From Clostridium sp. K4410.MGS-306 (GTDB lineage: Bacteria > Cyanobacteriota > Vampirovibrionia > Gastranaerophilales > Gastranaerophilaceae), in assembly GCA_000980375.1 (NCBI GenBank), contig LARD01000026.1:1-64000 (forward strand): a stretch of DNA of 64,000 nucleotides, in the 5' to 3' direction. The notes beneath the pieces were generated by a model, which had not been told where the DNA came from, did not search any database, and worked only from the letters and a program-made list of their open reading frames with translations. A program made the translations under genes and the position numbers. The first letter of the stretch is position 1, and each line of letters starts with the position of its first letter. Positions 42,948-52,262 of the stretch are shown in pieces.

Positions 42948-44632
42948 TGAAAAACCCTATAAAATTTAAACGTTTAAAAATTGTAGAACAAATTATTCTT
43001 GTTCTGCTGCTTGCAGTTATTGTGCCTACCACCATAAGTGCAATTATTGTTAACAATATCAACCAGCACGCAGTAAGAAACGAACTGCAATATTCGGCCT
43101 TGAGCATTGCAGAATCTATTGCTTCTAATATTGAAACTTTTTCTGAATCTGGAGAAGACGAACTCAATCAGATAGTACTGGCGTTGCGTCATATTCCGTC
43201 AGAATTTGGAAAAGAAATATATCTCAAAGATATTTTAAACAATTCCAACCTGATAACAGAAATGTATCTTGTAAAAAAGCAGGACACAGACAAATATATA
43301 AAATGGGATGATTACTCTGCATACAACAAAGAAAATAAAAATATCGAAATTTTTCAAAAAATTGATAACAATTTCGCTGTAATGGCCAAAGTAGATGTAA
43401 AAATCTTTGAAAAGCAGGTCTTTAATATTTACAGAAAAGACGACAGACAGATTTATATCCTCAACAAAGACAACAAACTCGTTGCTGCTCACAATTACAA
43501 CGAAAAAGACTTTAACAGGGTAACATATGCTTTGCCTAAAAAATTGGTTATAGACAGACCTGTTATTTTTGGCAAGGTAAAAAACCAGCCTCTTGCTTAT
43601 TTCAAGCTGTCTGACCCCGAAACAACAATCATAGTAAACACAACACACCATATTACAAAAACAACAATCAACACCGCTCGCTCAAAAATTATACTCGCTC
43701 TTTGTGTATCAGCATTATTTATCATATTCGTTGTCGGGCTTTACACATATTACCTTTACATAAACATTAGACAGTTGATAAAAGGGATAATGGCCCTATC
43801 AAAAGGAAACTACAAAAGAAAAGTAAGACTATTAACAAGTGTTTTTACACCTCATGAAACTGTGTTCCTTGCTCAAGAATTCAACAAAATGGCTGACGAA
43901 ATCAACAACACCTACAGGCAGCTAAAACATTCTAACAGAGAACTTAAAAAACTGGATGAATTCCGCTCTAACCTTATTGACACCGTAAGCCACGAGTTTC
44001 GCACCCCTTTAACAAGCATTAAAGGTTACACTTCAAGGCTATTGAGACAAGACATTGAACTGGATGAAGAAACTATCCAAAAATCATTAAAAATCATCAA
44101 AAATCAATCCGAACGTTTAAGCAGAATGGTGGAAGATCTCCTTGTCATTCCCGACATAGAAGGGGCAAAACTCAATTTAATTCTGCAAGAAGTTAATCTC
44201 GAAGATTCTCTAAACGATGCAATACTTTCAACAAAACATAAAGCTCAACGAGAGATTATTGTTAATATACCCGACAATATACCGGAAGTAATAGCTGACA
44301 CAGACAGACTGGAGCAGGTATTTATCAACCTTGTTGAAAACGCATACAAATATTCCTATGAAAATACTGCAATACAGATAAATGTAAATATAGAAAAAAA
44401 TCACGCCATTGTAAAAATATCAAACTCGTATGACTATATTCCACACGATAAGCTCCAAAAACTCTTTGGCAAATTCACAAGGATTGATGACAAAACCACA
44501 AGAACAACACGAGGAACAGGGCTGGGCTTGTTTATTGTAAAAGGTCTGGTGCTTGCAATGAATGGAGCAATTGAGCTTGAATCTACCAAAGACAATGTTT
44601 TTAGTGTAATCATAAAACTTCCTCTGGCATAA
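42947..44632 (+). CDS. membrane sensor histidine kinase
   Basis: 561 residues. TM1 near residues 15-37 (IILVLLLAVIVPTTISAIIV), a 200-residue extracytoplasmic sensor domain of no recognised family, TM2 near 245-268 (ILALCVSALFIIFVVGLYTY), a HAMP linker and the HisKA box SHEFRTPLTSIKGYTSRLL with phosphorylated His. The ATPase part follows: N box LEQVFINLVENAYKYSYEN and G2 box GTGLGLFIVKGLV. It pairs with the response regulator just upstream. The signal cannot be predicted. Confidence 0.93.
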   Translation: MKNPIKFKRLKIVEQIILVLLLAVIVPTTISAIIVNNINQHAVRNELQYSALSIAESIASNIETFSESGEDELNQIVLALRHIPSEFGKEIYLKDILNNSNLITEMYLVKKQDTDKYIKWDDYSAYNKENKNIEIFQKIDNNFAVMAKVDVKIFEKQVFNIYRKDDRQIYILNKDNKLVAAHNYNEKDFNRVTYALPKKLVIDRPVIFGKVKNQPLAYFKLSDPETTIIVNTTHHITKTTINTARSKIILALCVSALFIIFVVGLYTYYLYINIRQLIKGIMALSKGNYKRKVRLLTSVFTPHETVFLAQEFNKMADEINNTYRQLKHSNRELKKLDEFRSNLIDTVSHEFRTPLTSIKGYTSRLLRQDIELDEETIQKSLKIIKNQSERLSRMVEDLLVIPDIEGAKLNLILQEVNLEDSLNDAILSTKHKAQREIIVNIPDNIPEVIADTDRLEQVFINLVENAYKYSYENTAIQINVNIEKNHAIVKISNSYDYIPHDKLQKLFGKFTRIDDKTTRTTRGTGLGLFIVKGLVLAMNGAIELESTKDNVFSVIIKLPLA

Positions 44633-44653
44633 TTGTTAACAGTTGTTAACAAT
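44632..44653. promoter_or_regulatory. 22-base palindrome at the end of the histidine kinase gene
   Basis: ATTGTTAACA-GT-TGTTAACAAT is a perfect dyad that overlaps the last base of the kinase stop codon. No T run follows. It could be a weak hairpin end or an operator for the gene at 44730. Confidence 0.4.
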
Positions 44654-44729
44654 TGTGTTAAAAACATGCAATTATTTACTCTGCATATACTTTATAAATA
44701 TATAGAGAGTAATAATCATTGAGGAAACA

Positions 44730-45893
44730 ATGGCAGATACTACCACTATACAGATTAGACCAACAGAGACAGGCTGGATTTTATCCAAAAAAGGCAAAGA
44801 CGGAAAAGATGTCACACTAGAAATTGCAGACAAGGATAAAAACGGATTGCTTGATATTGGTACAGATGTTGAAATAGGCAAAAACCAAAACATCTTTACC
44901 GATGAAGAAATACAGGCAAGCTCTGATTACATATTTAGTGTCAAAAACGGTAAAGCTCCTGTTGACGGCTTCGATGAAAAAAGTCAGGAACTTGAAGAAG
45001 AAATTGCAGCAAAATATAACGAACAACAACGTGAACAGCGTCTTCAACAAGCATTGCACGGCAACACAGATTACAAGGGTGCAACAAAAAGCGCAAAGAG
45101 AAATAATCTGTGGTCAAAAATAAATATGGGTATGATGATAGGAGCAGGCGCGCTCAATACAGTTATGCCATTTCTTTTCAGACCTTGGCAATACAACGGA
45201 GGCAACCTCTGGGATATGCAAGGAGTGCTCTTTTCAAGTATGACAAACCTCATGAGCTCTGCCAACACAATAATGATGGCTCAATATGCAAATAAAGCAA
45301 ATCAGTACATACAATCGCCACAAACAAGCGGAAATTATAAAACATTAAATCCGTCAAATATTTCGGTACAAGATTTTATGAATTCGGTTGAAATATATAA
45401 CAAACAACAACAAGAGCAAGCCGAAAAATACAAACAGGAAAAAGAAGCTGCTCAAGTTAAACAAGAAGCTGAAAGAACAGCTGCATTTGCAAAATCAATT
45501 TATACAAAAGCAAATGAAGAAGGCGCTGTTATTGACGATTCAAACAAAGCAAAATTAAACGATATTTACAAAACGTACAAAAAACCTGAAGAATACACGC
45601 AAGAAGAAAAAGAAATAATGCAAACAATAGGAGCTTATCCGCAAATTCCTTACAATGCAGTAGCAAAAGATGATGAGGAGTCGGGAAAATTAACAAAAGA
45701 GCTGGCTTCACAAATAGACAATCTTTTAAAACTGTATGAAACTGAAAGCGAATCTAACAATCTTGCAAAATCAGATTATGAATATTTAAAATCTTATATC
45801 ATCAACAAAAAAGCAGCTCAAGGCACATTAACAAAAATGGATCTGGAAAACCTTGATATAGTGATAAAAAGATCGCAACCAAAAAATATTTAA
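44730..45893 (+). CDS. unknown protein with a membrane segment and coiled coil
   Basis: 387 residues. The N-terminal part has TLEIADKDKNGLLDIGTDVE, a calcium-loop-like pattern that lacks the final acidic residue at position 12. Residues 125-155 contain a moderately hydrophobic stretch (INMGMMIGAGALNTVMPFLF). Residues 215-260 form a Gln/Glu/Ala coiled coil (QQQEQAEKYKQEKEAAQVKQ). There is no signal peptide. I recognise no family. Start ATG 44730 with TGAGGA upstream. A terminator shared with the next minus-strand gene follows the stop. Confidence 0.7.
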   Translation: MADTTTIQIRPTETGWILSKKGKDGKDVTLEIADKDKNGLLDIGTDVEIGKNQNIFTDEEIQASSDYIFSVKNGKAPVDGFDEKSQELEEEIAAKYNEQQREQRLQQALHGNTDYKGATKSAKRNNLWSKINMGMMIGAGALNTVMPFLFRPWQYNGGNLWDMQGVLFSSMTNLMSSANTIMMAQYANKANQYIQSPQTSGNYKTLNPSNISVQDFMNSVEIYNKQQQEQAEKYKQEKEAAQVKQEAERTAAFAKSIYTKANEEGAVIDDSNKAKLNDIYKTYKKPEEYTQEEKEIMQTIGAYPQIPYNAVAKDDEESGKLTKELASQIDNLLKLYETESESNNLAKSDYEYLKSYIINKKAAQGTLTKMDLENLDIVIKRSQPKNI

Positions 45894-45897
45894 AAAA

Positions 45898-45923
45898 AAG
45901 AGCTTTAAAAAGCTCTTTTTTGT
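45898..45923. terminator. bidirectional Rho-independent terminator between convergent genes
   Basis: AAGAGCTTT (45898-45906) and AAAGCTCTT (45909-45917) pair, with a T run after and an A run before. It ends the 387-residue gene on plus and the 58-residue gene on minus. Confidence 0.85.
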
Positions 45924-46099
45924 TATTTGGATGTCATTTGTGACTGTTTTTGTTTTATGTCCAGCGCGGCATTGTGTGCCAATAGATATACAGAACAAGT
46001 TTTGTAGTTTTTAAGATACCATGCACATTTTTCCTGTGCACAAACTATTTCTATATCGTTACCCGCACTCATTAACGGACAAATAGGTATTAAAGCCAT
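45923..46099 (-). CDS. 58-residue cysteine-rich small protein
   Basis: The frame ATG 46099 to TAA 45923 reads MALIPICPLMSAGNDIEIVC, then AQEKCAWYLKNYKTC and SVYLLAHNAALDIKQ. The four cysteines (residues 7, 20, 25 and 35) in C-x12-C-x4-C-x9-C order suggest metal or Fe-S binding. AGGAGA lies seven bases before the ATG. It starts 16 bases after the stop of the NfnA-like gene and shares a terminator with the converging gene, so it is a real cistron despite its size. Small proteins with a similar CP...CAWY pattern occur in anaerobes, from memory; function is unknown. Confidence 0.72.
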   Translation of the reverse strand: MALIPICPLMSAGNDIEIVCAQEKCAWYLKNYKTCSVYLLAHNAALDIKQKQSQMTSK

Positions 46100-46114
46100 T
46101 CTACGTTCTCCTGA

Positions 46115-46960
46115 TTATTTAAGTGATTCTGCCTGTTTGTATAAATTGCAGTTTTCGCTGCGTTTTTTTTCATAGTCTTTGTATATTTTGGTACGATTAA
46201 TAACTTCGTCAAAATCGATTTGATGAGCATCAAAATCTGGTCCGTCCACACAGGCAAATTTAACTTCCCCGCCAACAGTAACACGGCACGCACCGCACAT
46301 ACCCGTACCGTCTACCATAATCGGGTTCATGCTGGCTTCTGTTTTGATACCTTTTCCTCTTGTTAATTCTGCAACAGCTCTCATCATAGGCATCGGGCCA
46401 ACAGCAATTGCATAATCAACTTTTTCTTTATTCATAATATCTTCCATAACACCTGTTACAAAGCCCTTTGTTCCAAGGCTTCCGTCATCAGTTGTTATAA
46501 AAAGCTCTGTGCAGGCATCTTTCATTTTATCCTGCCAGAAAATTAAATCTTTTGTTCTTGCACCCATAATCATATAAACTTTGTTTCCGGCCTCTTTAAA
46601 AGCTTTTGCAATCAAGTAGCACGGAGCTGCACCGTAGCCGCCTGCCAGACAGACAACAGTGCCATACTTTTCAATATGAGTGGGCTGTCCCAAAGGACCG
46701 ACGATATCAACAAGTTCATCGCCGACTTCGAGCGTAGCAAGCTGTTTTGTTGTATAACCAACAGCCATAAAAACAATAGTGAGTTCGCCTTTTTCTCTGT
46801 CATAGTCAGCTATCGTCAAAGGCACTCTTTCACCGTCTTTTGAAACCCTTAGAATTATAAACTGCCCTGCTTGAGCATTTTTTGTAATATAAGGTGCATG
46901 AATTGTTAATTCATACTGATTTGCGCATAACTCTTTTTTTCTTAAAATTTTATAACCCAT
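46115..46960 (-). CDS. NfnA-like / sulfide- or dihydroorotate-dehydrogenase-like FAD/NAD-binding subunit
   Basis: 281 residues of the ferredoxin-NADP reductase superfamily. An FAD-binding barrel with GERVPLTIADYD, then an NAD-binding half starting VCLAGGYGAAPCYLIAKAF. The C-terminal cluster GTGMCGACRVTVGG and KFACVDGPDFDAH holds three cysteines of a [2Fe-2S] centre as in NfnA. In anaerobes it pairs with a GltD-like NfnB for electron bifurcation between NADPH, NADH and ferredoxin. No NfnB gene is next to it; the partner is elsewhere or missing. Start ATG 46960 without a strong ribosome site. The 58-residue Cys protein follows. Confidence 0.88.
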   Translation of the reverse strand: MGYKILRKKELCANQYELTIHAPYITKNAQAGQFIILRVSKDGERVPLTIADYDREKGELTIVFMAVGYTTKQLATLEVGDELVDIVGPLGQPTHIEKYGTVVCLAGGYGAAPCYLIAKAFKEAGNKVYMIMGARTKDLIFWQDKMKDACTELFITTDDGSLGTKGFVTGVMEDIMNKEKVDYAIAVGPMPMMRAVAELTRGKGIKTEASMNPIMVDGTGMCGACRVTVGGEVKFACVDGPDFDAHQIDFDEVINRTKIYKDYEKKRSENCNLYKQAESLK

Positions 46961-47006
46961 AATTCATTACCTGTAATGTACCTAGTGTATTGTATACCAA
47001 TTTGTA

Positions 47007-47945
47007 CTAGTTTTTCAAGGCATCTGCACCTGATACAACCTCTGAAATTTCCTGTGTAATAGCAGCCTGACGAGCCTTGTTGTAATCGATTGTGAGCAGT
47101 CTTATCATTTCATCAGCATTGTTTGTAGCAGAAGACATGGCAGTCATTCTTGCAGCAAGCTCGCTTGCAACCGCTTCCAACAACGCTTGATAGATAATGT
47201 TTGTAATAAACATGGGAACAATTTTTTGCAAAATGTGGTCAGAATCTGGCTCAAATGCCATAAGCGGGTCTATTGAGTGTGATTCCGTATGTTTATCACC
47301 CAGTGCTTTTTCAACATCATCAACAGGAAGAATTTTCCAATCCTCAACCTTGTATGACATCATATTTTTAAAGCGGGTAGTAATAATTTCTATACTGTCA
47401 ATTTTGTTGTCAACAAAGGCCTGAGCCATATCTTCTGCAATTACAATAGCGTTTGAAGAAGAAGGCTCCTGAGAAATTTTTGTATAAGCCTGCACTATCT
47501 CAAAGCCCTGTTCCTGTGCTCTTCTTTTTAAAGAAGCAACACCTTTTGTACCGACAATAAAGAGTTTAGAATCTATGCCTTTTTCTTTATATTCCTGTAT
47601 CCTCTTTAAAGTGAACCTTATAACGTTTGCGTTATAAGCACCGGCAAGCCCTTTATTTGAAGTAACAACAAGGATACCTGCGGTTTTTTGTTCTCTTTTT
47701 TGCATAAGTACAGGATAGTTGTCTATTGCTCTTTCAATTTTTAGACCGTTAGACGAGAACCCTTCAGTACTGGCAAGCACCTTTGCAAATGCTTCACCAA
47801 GAGCCCTTGAAAACGGACGGGCAGAGATTACTTTAATCTGTGATTTTTTCACCTTTGCAGCCGCAACCATTTTCATAGCTTTAGTGATTTTTTTTGTATT
47901 TTGTATACTTGAGATTCTGTCTTTTATGTCTAATAAATTTGGCAT
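47007..47945 (-). CDS. atpG: ATP synthase gamma subunit
   Basis: 312 residues from the ATG at 47945 (MPNLLDIKDRISSIQNTKKI), with AAGGA upstream. An upstream in-frame start at 48020 would overlap atpA and has no homology, so I reject it. Central rotor stalk of F1, coupling c-ring rotation to catalysis. The N-terminal helix (TKAMKMVAAAKVKKSQ) and C-terminal helix (RMTAMSSATNNADEMIRLL) are typical. Length is close to the cyanobacterial gamma (about 315) and longer than bacterial gamma (286). Last gene of the operon. Confidence 0.96.
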   Translation of the reverse strand: MPNLLDIKDRISSIQNTKKITKAMKMVAAAKVKKSQIKVISARPFSRALGEAFAKVLASTEGFSSNGLKIERAIDNYPVLMQKREQKTAGILVVTSNKGLAGAYNANVIRFTLKRIQEYKEKGIDSKLFIVGTKGVASLKRRAQEQGFEIVQAYTKISQEPSSSNAIVIAEDMAQAFVDNKIDSIEIITTRFKNMMSYKVEDWKILPVDDVEKALGDKHTESHSIDPLMAFEPDSDHILQKIVPMFITNIIYQALLEAVASELAARMTAMSSATNNADEMIRLLTIDYNKARQAAITQEISEVVSGADALKN

Positions 47946-47955
47946 GGATTTTCCT

Positions 47956-49473
47956 TTAATTAAATAAAGATGATTTGAAAGTTTCCAGGTTTTCTTTGAG
48001 AGCTTTTTTGTCTTCATCACTCAAAGCAGCACCATCGTTGAGTCTTTGAGCAAGATCAGACATATTGGCATCAAAGTATTCAAACCATTCTTTTTTGAAT
48101 TTTTGAATATTCTTGTTATCGATATCATCGAGTATACCTTCGTTTGCAGCAAACAGGATGCTTACCTGTTTAGCAACGCTCAAAGGTGAATATTGAGGCT
48201 GTTTTAACACTTCTGTTAATTTTTGACCTCTTTTCAACTGGTCTTGAGTAGCCTTGTCAAGGTCAGAAGCAAACTGGGCAAAAGCTTCCAATTCTCTAAA
48301 CTGAGCAAGGTCAAGTCTCAATTTACCGCCGACCTGTTTTGTAGCTTTAGTTTGAGCGGCACCGCCTACACGAGATACAGATATACCGGCGTTGATTGCA
48401 GGTCTGATACCGGAGTTAAACAAGCCTGTTTCTAAGAATATTTGACCGTCCGTAATAGAAATTACGTTTGTCGGAATATAAGCTGAAACGTCACCGGCTT
48501 GAGTTTCGATGATAGGCAATGCAGTAATAGAACCGCCGCCTAATTTGTCGCTCAATTTGCAAGCTCTTTCAAGAAGTCTTGAGTGGAGGTAGAATACATC
48601 CCCGGGGTAAGCTTCACGTCCCGGTGGTCTTCTCAACAGCAAGCTCATTGCACGATAAGCCTGTGCGTGTTTTGTCAAATCATCGTAAACAATAAGAACG
48701 TGTTTGCCCTGTTCCATAAATTCTTCAGCAATTGCTACACCCGCAAACGGTGCAATAAACTGCAAAGGAGCAGACTCATCAGCTGTAGCTGAAACAATGA
48801 TTGTGTAATCCATTGCACCAAAGTCTTCCAGTTTTTTGGCAAGTTGTGCAACGGTAGAAGTTTTTTGTCCGATTGCAACATAAACACAAATTACATCCTT
48901 ACCTTTCTGGTTGATGATTGTGTCGATAGCAATAGCAGTTTTACCTGTTTGTCTGTCGCCGATAATCAACTCACGCTGACCACGTCCGATAGGTGTCAGA
49001 GCATCAATCGCAGTCAAACCAGTTTGCAGCGGCTGGTGAACAGATTTTCTAGAAACAATACCCGGAGCAACTCTTTCTACAGGTCTTGTTTTTTCGTAGT
49101 GGATATCGCCTTTGCCGTCAACTGGTTTACCTGTCGGGTTAACGATTCTTCCGATAAGACCATCACCTACCGGTACAGAAGCGATTCTGCCAGTAGTTTT
49201 TACAGTCATACCTTCTTTAATATGCTGATATTCACCAAGGATAACAACACCTACATTGTCTTCTTCAAGGTTAAGAGTAATACCCAGTGTGCCTTTGCCG
49301 TCTTCAAATTCGACAAGCTCGTTTGACATTGCATTGCGCAAGCCGTAGACACGGGCAATACCATCACCGACTTCCAGTACAGAGCCAATATTTGAAACTT
49401 CCATTTCGGAAGCGTAATTTTCAATTTTGGCTTTGATTATAGAAGTAATTTCATCCGGTCTTATTGTTGCCAT
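47956..49473 (-). CDS. atpA: ATP synthase alpha subunit
   Basis: 505 residues. Regulatory, non-catalytic nucleotide-binding subunit of F1. Walker A is [13 protein letters not shown], the arginine-finger region is [13 protein letters not shown], and [16 protein letters not shown] is the Walker B strand. N-terminus [20 protein letters not shown] is the usual start. It sits between delta and gamma as in cyanobacteria. Confidence 0.98.
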   Translation of the reverse strand: MATIRPDEITSIIKAKIENYASEMEVSNIGSVLEVGDGIARVYGLRNAMSNELVEFEDGKGTLGITLNLEEDNVGVVILGEYQHIKEGMTVKTTGRIASVPVGDGLIGRIVNPTGKPVDGKGDIHYEKTRPVERVAPGIVSRKSVHQPLQTGLTAIDALTPIGRGQRELIIGDRQTGKTAIAIDTIINQKGKDVICVYVAIGQKTSTVAQLAKKLEDFGAMDYTIIVSATADESAPLQFIAPFAGVAIAEEFMEQGKHVLIVYDDLTKHAQAYRAMSLLLRRPPGREAYPGDVFYLHSRLLERACKLSDKLGGGSITALPIIETQAGDVSAYIPTNVISITDGQIFLETGLFNSGIRPAINAGISVSRVGGAAQTKATKQVGGKLRLDLAQFRELEAFAQFASDLDKATQDQLKRGQKLTEVLKQPQYSPLSVAKQVSILFAANEGILDDIDNKNIQKFKKEWFEYFDANMSDLAQRLNDGAALSDEDKKALKENLETFKSSLFN

Positions 49474-49500
49474 TTTACTTTCCTTTATTGATTGTACTTT

Positions 49501-50055
49501 CTATCTTAATACTTTTTTAAATCCTTCGAGTTTTGCAGCCATTGAACCGTCTATGGTTTTGTCTTGAATTTTTAACACAAGCCCTGCAATGATTTCGGGA
49601 TTTATATCAAACTCAAACTTCACAGACTTTTGCAGTTTTTGTTCGAGTTTTTCTTTCAATCTTTGTTTTAAGTCGTCATCAATCTCAACTGCAGAGACAA
49701 CACCGATTTTGAGTATATTATTAGCTTCGTCCATTGATTCTTCAAAACAATAAAGAATCGCGCCGAGAAGATTTATTTTATTTTTTTCAAGCAGTATAAA
49801 GATAAGGTTTAATACGTCGTTATTGATTTTACCTTCGAATACAGACTTTACCATCTCCTTTTTTTCCGTAAGCGGAATAACTGGATGAGCAAGAAAATTT
49901 GCAAGTTCGGCAACAGAGTCCATTGCCTCACACACGGTCTGCAAGTCATTTTTGACGTTATCAAGCTCATTTTTGCTTTTTGCTACTTCGCTCAAAGCAT
50001 CAGAGTATCTTTTTGCAAGTGGTATTAATTTGTTATCTATGGTTTTTGACGTCAT
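49501..50055 (-). CDS. atpH: ATP synthase delta subunit
   Basis: 184 residues. Peripheral stalk subunit joining the b/b' dimer to the top of F1. N-terminal helix bundle (LIPLAKRYSDALSEVAKSKN) and the conserved C-terminal element PEIIAGLVLKIQDKTIDGSM (delta family signature). It follows the b subunit gene by 12 bases and precedes atpA. Confidence 0.95.
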   Translation of the reverse strand: MTSKTIDNKLIPLAKRYSDALSEVAKSKNELDNVKNDLQTVCEAMDSVAELANFLAHPVIPLTEKKEMVKSVFEGKINNDVLNLIFILLEKNKINLLGAILYCFEESMDEANNILKIGVVSAVEIDDDLKQRLKEKLEQKLQKSVKFEFDINPEIIAGLVLKIQDKTIDGSMAAKLEGFKKVLR

Positions 50056-50067
50056 TTTTCTTATCCG

Positions 50068-50571
50068 TTATACATCTGCTTTATCAATGCTGTTAATAAA
50101 GTCTTCTATATACTTTCTGTGCAGCTGTTTGTCTTTGTCCAGTGCTGTTTTAATCTGTCTTTGAGCAATTTCTATTGAAGAGGAAGCAACATTGTTAAGA
50201 AGCTCGCCTTTTATGTGGTTTTGTTCTGTTTCAATTTGCTTTTCAATATTTTGTTTAAGCAAAGCTACAGATTTATCGAGGTCTTCTCTTGCTTTTTGTT
50301 CAAAAGATTTTGCCGTTTGTTCAGCTTTATCGACAATAGCTTTTAATTCGTCTTCTATGTGTTCAAGTGAATCAGCAATGTTTTGAAAATCTTTTTTAGC
50401 CTCTTCTTTGATTGCATCAGACTCTTCCACTTTGCTTTTTATAGAAGCTGTCATATCTTCTATTTTTTGCCCTACTTTCAATTTGTATGCAATAAAAGCA
50501 AACAAAGCAATCATTATAGCAAAGTTAATAACGTTTGAATGTAATATGTTAGAGAAGCTAAAATCAAGCAT
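50068..50571 (-). CDS. atpF: ATP synthase b subunit
   Basis: 167 residues. One N-terminal membrane helix (NVINFAIMIALFAFIAYKL) followed by a long charged coiled coil that reaches F1. It overlaps the b' gene by eight bases. Two separate b-type genes mean the stator stalk is a b-b' heterodimer, the arrangement of cyanobacteria and photosynthetic bacteria. Confidence 0.93.
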   Translation of the reverse strand: MLDFSFSNILHSNVINFAIMIALFAFIAYKLKVGQKIEDMTASIKSKVEESDAIKEEAKKDFQNIADSLEHIEDELKAIVDKAEQTAKSFEQKAREDLDKSVALLKQNIEKQIETEQNHIKGELLNNVASSSIEIAQRQIKTALDKDKQLHRKYIEDFINSIDKADV

Positions 50572-51040
50572 TTTTCTTCATTACCTCTTCCACTTCCTGT
50601 TCACCTACAGGTTCGAATGCAATGCCTTCTCCCATAAGTTTTGTGGTGAGACGGTTTGCAAGATCTGCAACATCGTATTTCATATTAGCTGCTGCTTCAT
50701 CCTTCTGGTGAGCAAGGTTTTGTTTTTGTTCGCTAAAGTAGCTGGTGACACTGTCTTTTGTGTCATTTAGTACTTTAGATTTTTCTTCTTTGATTGCATC
50801 GGCTTTTGACGCAACTATATCACGCGAAGTTCTTTGTGCTTCAGCGACTCTGGCGTCTTTGTCTACCAGAAGTTGTTGTGCTTTTTTATGATGTTCATCA
50901 GCTTCATTTTTATTTGCGTCAATATAATTTTGTCTTTTTTCCATGATTTCAAGCACGGGTTTGTACAAAATTTTGTTCATTATAAAAATGAATACGATAA
51001 AACTGATTGCTGATACTAATATAGTTGCGTTAATTTCCAT
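50564..51040 (-). CDS. atpF': ATP synthase b' subunit
   Basis: 158 residues. Membrane helix (VSAISFIVFIFIMNKILYKP) followed by the b'-type start of the stalk, VLEIMEKRQNYIDANKNEAD, and a long coiled coil. The motif PV-x-x-[IF]-[ML]-E-x-R is typical of b' subunits. Lies between the c and b genes. Presence of b' beside b is the best lineage marker in the window. Confidence 0.93.
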   Translation of the reverse strand: MEINATILVSAISFIVFIFIMNKILYKPVLEIMEKRQNYIDANKNEADEHHKKAQQLLVDKDARVAEAQRTSRDIVASKADAIKEEKSKVLNDTKDSVTSYFSEQKQNLAHQKDEAAANMKYDVADLANRLTTKLMGEGIAFEPVGEQEVEEVMKKNA

Positions 51041-51064
51041 AATACAAATTCTTATTTTTTACTA

Positions 51065-51310
51065 CTAACCAAGTAATTGCAAAGCTATGAATAATGCATA
51101 GATAGCACAAGCTTCTGCAAGACCTGCACCGATAATGAAGTAAATCAATGCTTTACCTGCAATTTCAGGCTGTCTTGATACAGCATCCAAAAGACCTTTT
51201 GTTGCAATACCCAAACCTATTCCGGCACCGATTGCACCAAAACCGATTGCAATACCTGCACCTAATTTAGCCATTGATGCAACTTCAACTGCTACTTGTT
51301 CTACTGCCAT
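51065..51310 (-). CDS. atpE: ATP synthase c subunit (c ring)
   Basis: 81 residues, two-helix hairpin. Helix 1 is IAIGFGAIGAGIGLGIATKG, the loop DAVSRQPE contains the conserved Arg-Gln-Pro, and helix 2 is IIGAGLAEACAIYALFIALQ with the ion-binding Glu in LAEA. The Gln of helix 1 and the Ser after Glu that coordinate Na+ are replaced by Leu and Ala. I therefore predict proton specificity. GGAG precedes the ATG. Confidence 0.97.
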   Translation of the reverse strand: MAVEQVAVEVASMAKLGAGIAIGFGAIGAGIGLGIATKGLLDAVSRQPEIAGKALIYFIIGAGLAEACAIYALFIALQLLG

Positions 51311-51352
51311 AATTTTCTCCTTTTTTATTTACTAATTCTGGTTATTTTATAA

Positions 51353-52039
51353 TTAATGTTCTTCTTCCTGCGCAGCCATTGCTATGTAAGCCGTGGACAG
51401 CAGCATAAATACAAGAGCCTGGACAAATGCAACAAATACCTCAAAAAGCATAAACGGAAGAGGTAAAAGATAAGCACAAAGTCCGACAAAAGTAACTATC
51501 AAAAGCTCGCCTGCCAGTATGTTGGCAAAAAGACGGAGAGCCAGTGAGAAAGGTCTTACAACCATTTCTAAAAGCTCAATCAACGCCATTATTATACCTA
51601 CCGCGCTGAACTCGTGTAAAAAGTACTTGAGCCCTTTAACTTTTACGCCCTGATAAACGTAATATATCAAAACCATTATGGCCATTGCGGCTGTCATATT
51701 GATATCATTTGTCGGAGAAGCAAGCTCACCGGTTTTTAAATGATACAAACGCCACGGCAGCTGGCCCAGAAGGTTGGCTGTTAAAATAAACAGGAATAAA
51801 GTTGCAAGAAGAGGTATGTGTTTGCGCCCGTTTTTACCTATCATAGAATCGGTCAAGCCAACAAAAGCGCCCAGTATTCCTTCTGCTACTGCCTGGAGTT
51901 TTGTCGGAATAATAGACATTTTACGTGTTGCGAGAAAGGCAAAAACAATAAGGATTCCCATTGTTATCCACATCGTAACAACTGTATCCACGTTTACGTT
52001 AAACTGACCTAGATGTGCAATCCAATGACCTTCTGACAC
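51353..52039 (-). CDS. atpB: ATP synthase a subunit
   Basis: About 228 residues from the GTG at 52039, with AGAGGA eight bases upstream; an earlier TTG at 52093 has no ribosome site. Membrane channel subunit of Fo. The helix with the essential Arg is MVVRPFSLALRLFANILAGE, and the C-terminal helix is FVAFVQALVFMLLSTAYIAM. Cyanobacterial atpI is not visible upstream. First gene of the minus-strand operon a-c-b'-b-delta-alpha-gamma. Confidence 0.94.
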   Translation of the reverse strand: MSEGHWIAHLGQFNVNVDTVVTMWITMGILIVFAFLATRKMSIIPTKLQAVAEGILGAFVGLTDSMIGKNGRKHIPLLATLFLFILTANLLGQLPWRLYHLKTGELASPTNDINMTAAMAIMVLIYYVYQGVKVKGLKYFLHEFSAVGIIMALIELLEMVVRPFSLALRLFANILAGELLIVTFVGLCAYLLPLPFMLFEVFVAFVQALVFMLLSTAYIAMAAQEEEH

Positions 52040-52262
52040 AGTATGTATCCTCTTTCTATCCGTGATTTCTTCTTGTAATATATCACTTTGCAATGAAAAT
52101 TACAAACAATTTTATAATTTTATGATAGTACAAAAAGAAATCGGGCTATCGGACAGATAGGTGAAATTTATTAACAATTGTAAATTTTATTTAAAAAGCT
52201 ATTAAGATTTACCCTTACAAAACCGATATACACATTAGTGTTAGAAACGAAGGAGAAAAGAT

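Noticed and set aside
47956..49473. A 160-residue plus-strand frame at 48844-49326 opposite atpA
   Set aside because: It is the antisense of a strongly conserved gene and has no plausible protein character.
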